Below the pieces are notes generated by a model, which was not told the origin of the DNA, did no database searches, and saw only the letters and a program-made list of their open reading frames with translations. Source: Opitutia bacterium UBA7876 (GTDB lineage: Bacteria > Verrucomicrobiota > Verrucomicrobiia > Opitutales > Seribacteraceae). From it: a stretch of DNA of 64,000 bases. Both the position numbers and the translations under genes were made by a program. The DNA is taken from the NCBI GenBank assembly GCA_002500665.1, contig DLRY01000025.1, forward strand, positions 16,719 to 80,718. Reading direction: 5' to 3'. Positions 24,930 to 32,209 of this stretch are shown here, in pieces. The first letter of the stretch is position 1; each line of letters begins with the position of its first letter.

Positions 24930-26936
24930 ATGCCAAATCTTCTCGCCAAGGAATCCAGCCTTTACCTAAGACAGCACGCTGATCAGCCCGTGCAGTGGAT
25001 GCCGTGGGGAAAGGCCGCTTTCGAAAAAGCGAAACAAGAGGACAAGCCAATCATCGTTTCCATCGGCTATTCCTCCTGCCACTGGTGCCACGTGATGTCC
25101 GCCGAATCCTTCTGCGACGACTACGTCGCATCCATTATGAATCGGCATTTCATATGCATTAAGGTGGACCGGGAGGAAAGACCCGACGTCGATCAGACCT
25201 ACCTTGAGGCCGTACGAATGTTCGAGCAGTCCGCAGGCTGGCCGCTCCATGCCTTCTGCCTGCCCGACGGCCGCCCCTTCTGGGGAGGTACTTATTTCCC
25301 GAAGGAGGACCTTGGGCAGGGAATAGTCCCCTGGCCCCAGTTACTCCTGCGAATCTCGGACCACTACCAGCGGGCCAAGGAGGAGCTGATCGAGAATGGG
25401 GAGAACATAGTGTCCAACCTGATCCACGCCAACCATGCGGATTGCTCGGAAGAAGATGCCTGGAGCAACTCCCTTTTGCTCGAAGCGGCCCATGCCCTGA
25501 CTAAGAGCCATGACGACCGGAATGGGGGCTTTACCCCTGCTCCAAAGTTTCCCACGCCTTCGAAGATCGATTTTCTTCTCGCCCTTTGTGAATCCCACTC
25601 CGTCCGCACGAACCCCAAACTGATGGAAAGAATCGATTTTTGCGTAACCAAAACGCTCGACTCGATGGCTGAGGGGTCCCTCTTCGACCATGTGGGTGGA
25701 GGTTTTTTTCGCTACTGCGTCGACGAGGAATGGAAGACGCCGCACTTCGAAAAAATGCTTTGCGACAATGCCCTTCTTCTCTCCACCTACTCAAGGGCCT
25801 TCCGAAAGTACGGTTCCCCTCTCTACCGCATGGTCGTCGTCAAGACTCTCGACTGGCTCCTCAACGAAATGGGAGGTCCTTCGAAGGGGTTCTGCTCGTC
25901 CGTATCGGCTGATCACGGGGGAAAGGAAGGCGGGCTTTACCTATGGAGCAAAGACGAGCTTGAAAGCGTGCTCGGGAAAGAGGATTCCGAAATTCTGCTC
26001 TCGGGATATCCCTCCGGTTCCCCGGACTACTTGCCCATCATACCGGCAAAAAACTTAATCGAGCCGGAACGCTTGGAGGATTGCCTGCAAAAGCTCCTCC
26101 TTTTTCGCAACGAATCCAGGCTCAAGGCGGTTTCCAGAGATGAAAAAAGGATTACCTCATGGAATGCGCTCTTGCTCAATGCCCTTGTCGAAGCCTCTCT
26201 TGCCCTTCAGGAAAAGGACTTGCTCGCCAAGGCTTGTGAGTTGAGCGACTGGATGAGGCAAAACCTAATGAACGCGAGGGGCCGTGTACTCTCCACTCAG
26301 CCGATGGCGGGAGGCAAGGAAGTCCCAGGGTTTCTCGACGATTACGCCTTTTGGGCGGAAGGCTTGCTTTCCGTTTGCTCCGTATCCGACTGGTTGGAAC
26401 CGGGAAATTCATCGAAATTCCTCAGAGAGGCGCAAGGATTAACCGGGAAGGCCTTAGACGAGTTTCGCGACGAGCAAAGAACTGGTTGCTTCTTCTCCCC
26501 ACAAAGCCTGGAATGCCCTCCTCCGGCTCAAAAGAAATTCTGGTACGACAATGCGGTTCCGGCCGGAAACTCCTCTATGTTGAGGATATTTTCATTCCTG
26601 CGCTCCCTGACAGGTGACGAGAAATGGGAAACAGAGTATCTGCAAGCTCGATCGGCTTACCCCATACTGGCAAGGAAGGCGCCGTATGGCATTGCCCATG
26701 CCTTGACCGTCATTGCCGAACACGAGATTGGGATCTGCTCAGTAAGGGGTGGAGAGAAGGTGATTTCATCCCTCGCCGAATCCTTGGCCAATAAACCGCA
26801 TCGACGGATCTTCATGGCTCAGAATGATTCAGTCGGCGAAAACAAATCCACCCTGTGCGTCGGCACGAGTTGCCTGCCCGACTTCGAAGAGGAAGAGGAA
26901 CTGCTCGAGGCGCTTTTCGGAAAATTAGGGAGCTAG
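24930..26936 (+). CDS. YyaL-type thioredoxin-domain protein (DUF255)
   Basis: A 668-residue protein. The N-terminal thioredoxin-like domain (residues 1-165) carries SIGYSSCHWCHVM with Cys50 and Cys53, and KVDREERPDVD. Residues 180-660 form an alpha/alpha toroid like N-acylglucosamine 2-epimerases and glycosidases. The family includes Bacillus YyaL and animal SPATA20; its reaction is unknown. The ATG at 24930 has a good Shine-Dalgarno sequence (GAAGGA, 7 bases upstream), better than the ATG at 24912. Its end overlaps the convergent small gene by 4 bases. Confidence 0.92.
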   Translation: MPNLLAKESSLYLRQHADQPVQWMPWGKAAFEKAKQEDKPIIVSIGYSSCHWCHVMSAESFCDDYVASIMNRHFICIKVDREERPDVDQTYLEAVRMFEQSAGWPLHAFCLPDGRPFWGGTYFPKEDLGQGIVPWPQLLLRISDHYQRAKEELIENGENIVSNLIHANHADCSEEDAWSNSLLLEAAHALTKSHDDRNGGFTPAPKFPTPSKIDFLLALCESHSVRTNPKLMERIDFCVTKTLDSMAEGSLFDHVGGGFFRYCVDEEWKTPHFEKMLCDNALLLSTYSRAFRKYGSPLYRMVVVKTLDWLLNEMGGPSKGFCSSVSADHGGKEGGLYLWSKDELESVLGKEDSEILLSGYPSGSPDYLPIIPAKNLIEPERLEDCLQKLLLFRNESRLKAVSRDEKRITSWNALLLNALVEASLALQEKDLLAKACELSDWMRQNLMNARGRVLSTQPMAGGKEVPGFLDDYAFWAEGLLSVCSVSDWLEPGNSSKFLREAQGLTGKALDEFRDEQRTGCFFSPQSLECPPPAQKKFWYDNAVPAGNSSMLRIFSFLRSLTGDEKWETEYLQARSAYPILARKAPYGIAHALTVIAEHEIGICSVRGGEKVISSLAESLANKPHRRIFMAQNDSVGENKSTLCVGTSCLPDFEEEEELLEALFGKLGS

Positions 26937-27208
26937 GAGTTCTTTTCTTTCTCGAGCATCTTGCTCAAGGTGCGACCATCCTCCCGGACGACCTTCTCGG
27001 CTATCTTCAACACGTCGAAAGCCTTGTCGTGAAGAGCGGAATGGGCAATTTGAATGGAAGCCCTGATGAGCTTGGAATCAGTCTTGATTCTCTGCCCGGT
27101 ACGAGACATCACCCGCTCAATCCCATCGAGCAGATCCAAGTCGTCCTGAGTCAAGGTAATCGTCCTTACGACCCTTTTGGGCAAGGGAGTGCCTTTTTTT
27201 TCTGCCAT
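26933..27208 (-). CDS. Small ribbon-helix-helix-like protein
   Basis: A 91-residue protein I cannot place in a named family. The segment RVVRTITLTQDDLDLLDGIE has the look of a beta-strand followed by a helix, then a second helix TDSKLIRASIQIAHSAL, the order found in ribbon-helix-helix DNA-binding proteins. The rest is helical and charged. The ATG at 27208 is preceded by AGAGG with 7-base spacing, a plausible ribosome site. It lies alone between the YyaL gene (convergent, 4-base overlap) and transaldolase. It could be a small transcription factor, but that is inference. Confidence 0.7.
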   Translation of the reverse strand: MAEKKGTPLPKRVVRTITLTQDDLDLLDGIERVMSRTGQRIKTDSKLIRASIQIAHSALHDKAFDVLKIAEKVVREDGRTLSKMLEKEKNS

Positions 27209-27308
27209 GTATATACCTCTATGGTTAAGGCAAAAAAATGTAAAACCTAAATGCGCTAATTAATTGGAAAAAACGAAGAGAGGACGCATCAAGGATCGAG
27301 TCCCAGAT

Positions 27309-28271
27309 CTAGGCGGCGGAAAACATTTCCCCAAGCATGGTCTCCAGAGAACGCACGTCCGCAGAAAACTTCCGGATACCTTCGGCCAGCTTGACGGTGG
27401 CCATCTCATCCTCGTTCATCAGGAAACGAAAAGAACTTTCGCCGATTTCCATCCTTGATAAGTCGGACTGCGATGCCGTTTCCTCGGAAAGTTTAAGCTC
27501 AAGCGGGGAAAAGTCCTCTTTCATCTCCTGAAGGAGACCGGGACTGATGGTCAGCAAGTCACATCCTACAAGTTCCTTGATTTCACCGGTGTTCCTGAAG
27601 CTGGCCCCCATAACCTCAGTCTCGTAGCCGAATTTCTTGTAGTAGTTGTAAATTTCCGTTACCGATTGAACGCCCGGGTCCTCAGCCCCTTCATAGGACT
27701 CCCCGGTGTTCTGCTTGAACCAGTCCAAGATTCTACCCACGAAGGGAGAAATCAAACGAGAACCCGCCTCGGCGCAGGCAACTGCCTGAACAAGGGAAAA
27801 CAAAAGAGTCATGTTGCAGTGAATACCCTCTTTCTCCAGTTCCCTGGAAACTTCAACGCCCTCCCAGGTCGTTGCGAGCTTGATCAGCACCCGGTCCCGT
27901 GAAAATCCAAGCTCCTCGTAACGGTTGATCAGAGAACGGGCCTTGGCCAAGCTCCCTTCGCGGTCAAAGGAGAGTCGAGCATCGACTTCGGTGGAGACCC
28001 GCCCGGGAACGATCTCAAGAATGGAAACCCCAAAACGGACCAACAAGCGATCCATAACTTCGTCAACGGAGTCCACTCCCTCCGACTTGGCCTTCTGCAC
28101 GACTCCTTGAACCAATTCGGCGTAATCATCCTGCTTGGCCGCCTTGAGAATGAGACTCGGATTAGTCGTCGCATCTCTGGGCTCATACTGGCGGATGGAG
28201 TCGAAGTCACCCGTATCGGCCACGATGATCGTGTGTTCCTTGATTTGATCCAGTACCGAGCGTTGTTCCAT
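27309..28271 (-). CDS. tal: Transaldolase
   Basis: A 320-residue transaldolase of the classic TalB size. Signatures are ATTNPSLILKAA near the N-terminus and the Schiff-base lysine in VLIKLATTWEG, with MGASFRNTGEI and LTISPGLL later. It moves a dihydroxyacetone unit between sugar phosphates in the non-oxidative pentose phosphate pathway. The ATG at 28271 (MEQRSVL) was preferred to the TTG at 28280. It lies 38 bases after class II aldolase on the same strand, so the two carbohydrate genes may be co-transcribed, although tal seems to have its own promoter in the gap. Confidence 0.96.
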   Translation of the reverse strand: MEQRSVLDQIKEHTIIVADTGDFDSIRQYEPRDATTNPSLILKAAKQDDYAELVQGVVQKAKSEGVDSVDEVMDRLLVRFGVSILEIVPGRVSTEVDARLSFDREGSLAKARSLINRYEELGFSRDRVLIKLATTWEGVEVSRELEKEGIHCNMTLLFSLVQAVACAEAGSRLISPFVGRILDWFKQNTGESYEGAEDPGVQSVTEIYNYYKKFGYETEVMGASFRNTGEIKELVGCDLLTISPGLLQEMKEDFSPLELKLSEETASQSDLSRMEIGESSFRFLMNEDEMATVKLAEGIRKFSADVRSLETMLGEMFSAA

Positions 28272-28279
28272 GAGGCGCA

Positions 28280-28308
28280 ATTATGTTAGGTTAGGGTTTC
28301 CGTGCAAA
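28280..28308 (-). promoter_or_regulatory. Candidate promoter of tal
   Basis: On the minus strand TTTGCA (28308-28303), a 17-base spacer and CATAAT (28285-28280; 5/6 match) end 8 bases before the tal ATG. The predicted mRNA would begin at or beside the start codon. The same geometry is seen before nuoB. Confidence 0.45.
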
Positions 28309-28309
28309 G

Positions 28310-29383
28310 TCAGCGACCGTTCTTGTTGAGGCAATTGAGATCCTCAAAGGAACGAGTGAGGCGAGAAACGAAGCTTTGCTCACCCGCCCTAAGCCAAGTT
28401 CGTGGATCGTAATATTTCTTGTTCGGCTTTTCCTCTCCCTCGGGGTTACCGAGCTGGCCCTGGAGGTAGTCCTTGTTCGCCTTGTAGTACTCATGCACAC
28501 CATCCCAAAAGGCCCATTGCATATCGGTATCGAGGTTCATCTTCACCACACCGTAACCAATCGCCTCCCTGATTTGCTCACGAGAAGAACCCGAGCCACC
28601 GTGAAAGACGAAATGTACGGGCTTGCCGGTCAAGCCGTGCTTTTCCTTAAGGTATTCCTGAGAATCAAGCAGGATCCTGGGGGTGAGCTCGACGTTTCCG
28701 GGCTTGTAGACGCCATGGACGTTGCCGAAGGCCGCGGCCACCGTAAAGCGGTTACTGACCTCGGAGAGGATCTCGTAGGCTTGGTTAACTTCCTCCGGCT
28801 GGGTGTAGAGACGGGCAGTGTCGATGTCCGTGTTGTCCACCCCATCTTCCTCGCCACCGGTTACCCCGAGTTCAATCTCGATCGTCATGCCGATTCGATT
28901 CATCCTCTCCAAATATTCCCGACAGGTTTGCAGGTTGTCCTCGATCGGTTCTTCCGAAAGGTCGAGCATATGAGAACTGTAGAGGGGCTTTCCCTCGCGC
29001 TCGTGAAACTTCTCGCCGGCCTCCAGCATACCATCCACCCAAGGCAGAAGCTTGCGGGCGGCATGGTCGGTATGAAGGATAACGGGAACGTCGTAAGCCT
29101 CAGCCATGGCATGCACGTGCATGGCCCCTGAGACCGAACCTGCGATGGCGGACGCTTGGTTGTCGTTGGATAGGCTTTTCCCAGAGTAGAACACCCCTCC
29201 TCCATTGGAAAACTGTATCATGACGGGCGAGTTGACCTCGGCAGCCGTCTCCAGGACCGCGTTTACCGAGTTCGTTCCGACTACGTTGACGGCGGGCAGG
29301 GCGTATTCGTTTTCTTGCGCATCATCGAAGATTTCTTGAACCCCATCTCCGGTAATGACGCCACCAGGGAATTTTTTGCTCAT
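28310..29383 (-). CDS. fbaA: Fructose-bisphosphate aldolase, class II
   Basis: A 357-residue class IIA zinc aldolase. Key segments are VPVILHTDHAARK (zinc His and catalytic Asp), the zinc ligand region HGVYKPGNVELTP, and VFHGGSGSS with the second zinc His. It splits fructose-1,6-bisphosphate in glycolysis or joins the trioses in gluconeogenesis. The start MSKKFPGGVI at 29383 fits the family; the frame upstream to 29446 is not conserved-looking. It is followed by tal. With pyruvate carboxylase and glycogen phosphorylase nearby, it belongs to central carbon metabolism, though the genes are in separate transcription units. Confidence 0.96.
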   Translation of the reverse strand: MSKKFPGGVITGDGVQEIFDDAQENEYALPAVNVVGTNSVNAVLETAAEVNSPVMIQFSNGGGVFYSGKSLSNDNQASAIAGSVSGAMHVHAMAEAYDVPVILHTDHAARKLLPWVDGMLEAGEKFHEREGKPLYSSHMLDLSEEPIEDNLQTCREYLERMNRIGMTIEIELGVTGGEEDGVDNTDIDTARLYTQPEEVNQAYEILSEVSNRFTVAAAFGNVHGVYKPGNVELTPRILLDSQEYLKEKHGLTGKPVHFVFHGGSGSSREQIREAIGYGVVKMNLDTDMQWAFWDGVHEYYKANKDYLQGQLGNPEGEEKPNKKYYDPRTWLRAGEQSFVSRLTRSFEDLNCLNKNGR

Positions 29384-29484
29384 AGCTAAGGTTGTTTGTG
29401 AATAAAAAGGAAACACCGATTCTCCACATCTTGTCTGCTCAGGCAAAACAAAAACCCAAAAAACAGAAAAAAGGACTTCCGCAA

Positions 29485-29976
29485 TCAGCTCCCGTGCAAA
29501 AGCTCGCTGACGTCATCGGACCCCAAGGCTTCCTCCACCTCATCGAGCTTGATGAAAGTGGTCCTCGTATGGGGAAGCTTGTACCTCTTGAAGACTCCCT
29601 TTTCCAACAGGTAGTAGAGTTTTCTAGGTGAAACCCTGAGGACCTTGGCAGCTTCGGATATCCTGAGAATCTTGGGGGCGGGGGGCTTGCGCAGGTCGGA
29701 CAGGAAGGATTCTTGGACGGAAAGGGAGTTTTCCATGCCTTCAAGACGCGAGTCGATCCCATCCAGTCGGTCCTTAATCTCACTGAGGGCAAGAAAGATG
29801 ACCTCAGTCTCGATGGAATTGGGATCGCTTATGCCCAGCTCGCGTTCCTTGTCACTTTTGAAACGGACCGCATCAATCCGGCTCTTGAAATACTTACGGT
29901 ACCTTTTCTTCCTGTAGGTCCAGGTAATGCAGTGAGGCGAAGCACGTCTGACGTCTTGCGAATAGGAAACCTTCAT
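29485..29976 (-). CDS. Helix-turn-helix protein with integrase-arm-like N-terminus
   Basis: A 163-residue basic protein. Residues 14-48 (ITWTYRKKRYRKYFKSRIDA and onward) resemble the three-strand plus helix arm-binding domain at the start of tyrosine integrases. Residues 58-97 are helical, a likely coiled coil. Residues 102-150 form an excisionase/MerR-type helix-turn-helix (RISEAAKVLRVSPRKLYYLL, followed by a wing with HTRTTFIKLDEVEEAL). No catalytic integrase domain is present, and no phage genes are nearby. It is divergent from the Minf_1886 gene, with a small palindrome just before its start that may be its own operator. The start at 29976 was chosen over 30093 because the upstream codons overlap the neighbour. 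Confidence 0.78.
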   Translation of the reverse strand: MKVSYSQDVRRASPHCITWTYRKKRYRKYFKSRIDAVRFKSDKERELGISDPNSIETEVIFLALSEIKDRLDGIDSRLEGMENSLSVQESFLSDLRKPPAPKILRISEAAKVLRVSPRKLYYLLEKGVFKRYKLPHTRTTFIKLDEVEEALGSDDVSELLHGS

Positions 29977-29977
29977 T

Positions 29978-29988
29978 ACCAATTTGGT
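29978..29988. promoter_or_regulatory. Small palindrome before the helix-turn-helix gene
   Basis: ACCAA-T-TTGGT is a perfect 5+1+5 palindrome that ends one base before the start codon of the helix-turn-helix gene, in the 79-base divergent gap. It is a possible operator for autoregulation. Confidence 0.3.
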
Positions 29989-30055
29989 TATTGAAAAACG
30001 GGACCGCGTTCGATTAAGAAAATCATCATTCGAACAACCCTTACGAAAACCCCTC

Positions 30056-30484
30056 ATGAGCGACAAGAATTTTCCAGAAGTGATCAAGGACATTCATAAA
30101 AAGGACGATAGGTTCGGGAAGGGAGCCTACTACTTCGTTAGGGAAGCCCTCGACCACACGCTCAAGTCCATGGAAAAGGACAGGTCCCTCAACAAGGGTC
30201 ATGTCTCGGGGAGCGAGCTTCTGGAGGGAATCCGCGACTATGCCTTGGATCGCTTCGGTCCCATGACGATGACCCTGATGAATCACTGGAACGTCAAAAA
30301 ATGCAGGGATTTCGGCGATATCGTCTTTAACCTCGTTGACCATGGGATCCTCGGACGAACGGAAAATGACTCACTCGATGATTTCGAGGGAGGCTACAGC
30401 TTCAAGGAAGCTTTCGAAAATCCCTTTCTTCCCGAAGCCGGAGCAGGATCGAAGTCCGACTCCGATTCGTGCAACCTCAACTGA
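30056..30484 (+). CDS. Minf_1886 family protein
   Basis: A 142-residue protein matching the Minf_1886 (TIGR04138-type) family in order: FPEVIKDIHKKDDRFGKGAY, YFVREALDHTL, HVSGSELLEGIRDYALDRFG, then DFGDIVFNLVDHGILG and DDFEGGYSFKEAF. I know this family only from Planctomycetes and Verrucomicrobia; its role is unknown. It is all-helical with no signal peptide, so probably cytosolic. The ATG at 30056 fits the family start; the open frame extends to 29984. The C-terminal tail is acidic and Ser-rich. This gene is the best single clue to the phylum. Confidence 0.9.
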   Translation: MSDKNFPEVIKDIHKKDDRFGKGAYYFVREALDHTLKSMEKDRSLNKGHVSGSELLEGIRDYALDRFGPMTMTLMNHWNVKKCRDFGDIVFNLVDHGILGRTENDSLDDFEGGYSFKEAFENPFLPEAGAGSKSDSDSCNLN

Positions 30485-30490
30485 GCGGGT

Positions 30491-30724
30491 TCAATTGCCT
30501 CCGAACAGAACGTAAAGCAGGAAAACAAGGGCAAGCAGGCCGAGGGCCTTGTATAAGCCCTGTATGTGGCCAGGATTCGGCCCCGACCCGAAGGCCCCAC
30601 CTGAATACCTCTCACTGGACCGTGCGCTCTTGCTTTCATCCTCCGGGTCCATGCTGCAGGCAGGGCATGAATCACCGTCTTCCTGATGCCATTCGAAATC
30701 ACAGTGAGGACACACTCGGAACAT
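30491..30724 (-). CDS. Small zinc-ribbon membrane protein
   Basis: A 77-residue protein. The N-terminus MFRVCPHCDFEWHQED, with a later CPAC, gives two CxxC pairs typical of a zinc ribbon. A Ser/Gly-rich linker follows, then a C-terminal membrane helix (ALGLLALVFLLYVLFGG). The ribbon should face the cytoplasm with the tail in the inner membrane. I know no function. It converges on the Minf_1886 gene with 6 bases between the stops, and is divergent from the Sel1 gene. An ATG two codons upstream (30730) is an equal alternative. Confidence 0.75.
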   Translation of the reverse strand: MFRVCPHCDFEWHQEDGDSCPACSMDPEDESKSARSSERYSGGAFGSGPNPGHIQGLYKALGLLALVFLLYVLFGGN

Positions 30725-30810
30725 GTCCACAGGCTATCCCCTCCAAAACCGAAGACGAGAATAATCTTGCTCTTAGCCATCTTATGTAAGGGAATAATCA
30801 TCCTTCGCAT

Positions 30811-32187
30811 ATGTCTTTATCCGTGCCCACACGAAAACTCAAAAAGCTTTTGTTTTCCTCTCCCTTGTCGGTTATTCTCCTGATCTTGGTTGGTTTTTCG
30901 ATGCCTTACGAAAGCTCCGCAAGCGCTCCGATCACGAGGGAAAGCTTGGCTTCGATCCAGGCGAGGGCCCTCGCGGGCGACATACACTATCAAGGTATCT
31001 TGGCCATCTTTCACAAGTTCGGGGAAAGAGGTTTGACCGTAGACTTGGACGAGGCGGAACGTTGGGCAAAGCTTTCGGCCGCCAAGAAGGGTTCCTTGGG
31101 TTTGTGCGTACTGGCCGCCTTAGAACTTGAAAAGGGAAACGGCGAAAGAGGCCGATTCCTCTACGACGAGGCTTATCTTCACTCGAACCTAAGGTCAGTC
31201 GTCAAGAGTCAGGATCCCATCGCCCTCTTTTGTATGGGAATGATTGAGATCGACAACCCTCCGAGGAATTTCGCCAAGGGCATTCGCCACCTTACGAAGT
31301 CATCCGAAATGGGGTTTGCGACCGCTCAGGCGACCCTCGGAATGATTTACTTTACCGGGATAGGGGTGAAGAAAAACCCCGAACTAGCCATCAAGTGGTG
31401 CTCCCGGGCGGCTCGCGAAAAGCTTCCCTTGGGCATGTTCTATCTTGGAATGGCCTATTCGATAGGCGATGGAATCCCACGCAGTGACGACTACGCAATC
31501 CGCTGGATACGAGCCGCCGCAGACCGGCAGTTGACGATGGCTCAGCTCACCTTGGGGATGAAATTGGCCACGGGAGACGGGACCAAGAAAAACTTGGAAC
31601 TTGCCGTCGAATGGCTCAAGAGAGCCGCCGCTACCGGAGAGTCCGCTGAAGCGAAACTTCAACTGAGAAGGTATGAAAATCAACTTTTCAGGATGCGCAA
31701 CCCACCCGCCGCCTATGTCCCCGACAATCAGCAAAAGCCCGCTATCCAACTTGCCCAAAAGGAGATCATGGCGGGGAATCAATCTCCTCCGGCGCCCTTC
31801 GCTCAACCTCCTTCAAAAGTTCAGGACCCGCTTGAGGATCCGCTCTTGGACAATAACCCGGACCCAACTTCGTCATCGCCAGGCAAACATGTTGGGCTTG
31901 GCGAGGAAGCCCTCAAGAAGGCAGCCTTCAAGGGCGACTTGATTGCGAGCAGGAGACTTGGGCTCAAATACTATTCGGAAAAAAATTACAAGGAGGCCAT
32001 GAAGTGGTTTGAGATAGCGGCCATTAAGAACGAGCCCGAAGCTCTTCGCTACCTAGGAATCCTACACTTCATGGGGCAAGGCGTGAAACTCGACTATAAA
32101 AAAGCTGAGGAATGGTTTACCAAGGCTGTCGAGGCTGGAGACTTGGAAGCCACCAGATACCTAAGAATCGTCAAGCAGTTTCGATAA
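30811..32187 (+). CDS. Exported Sel1-repeat protein
   Basis: A 458-residue protein with a signal peptide (residues 10-38, cleavage near SASA). At least six Sel1-type TPR repeats of 36-38 residues are visible in two blocks: residues 75-280 (for example TAQATLGMIYFTGIGVKKNP) and residues 375-455 (EALRYLGILHFMGQGVKLDY). A Pro/Gln-rich linker at 285-365 joins them. Sel1 repeats scaffold protein complexes, often in the periplasm. It converges on the giant coiled-coil gene, with 5 bases between stops. The partner is unknown. Confidence 0.88.
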   Translation: MSLSVPTRKLKKLLFSSPLSVILLILVGFSMPYESSASAPITRESLASIQARALAGDIHYQGILAIFHKFGERGLTVDLDEAERWAKLSAAKKGSLGLCVLAALELEKGNGERGRFLYDEAYLHSNLRSVVKSQDPIALFCMGMIEIDNPPRNFAKGIRHLTKSSEMGFATAQATLGMIYFTGIGVKKNPELAIKWCSRAAREKLPLGMFYLGMAYSIGDGIPRSDDYAIRWIRAAADRQLTMAQLTLGMKLATGDGTKKNLELAVEWLKRAAATGESAEAKLQLRRYENQLFRMRNPPAAYVPDNQQKPAIQLAQKEIMAGNQSPPAPFAQPPSKVQDPLEDPLLDNNPDPTSSSPGKHVGLGEEALKKAAFKGDLIASRRLGLKYYSEKNYKEAMKWFEIAAIKNEPEALRYLGILHFMGQGVKLDYKKAEEWFTKAVEAGDLEATRYLRIVKQFR

Positions 32188-32209
32188 CCGAATTACTCAG
32201 CCCATTCGG
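32188..32209. terminator. Hairpin at the convergent gene ends
   Basis: CCGAAT (32188-32193) and ATTCGG (32204-32209) form a 6-bp stem with a 10-base loop exactly at the stops of two convergent genes. There is no T-run, so a role as bidirectional terminator is only suggested by position. Confidence 0.3.

Noticed and set aside
27209..27308. AT-rich gap before the 91-residue gene considered for a small RNA or promoter
   Set aside because: No convincing -35/-10 pair or stable hairpin; only the AGAGG ribosome site is clear.
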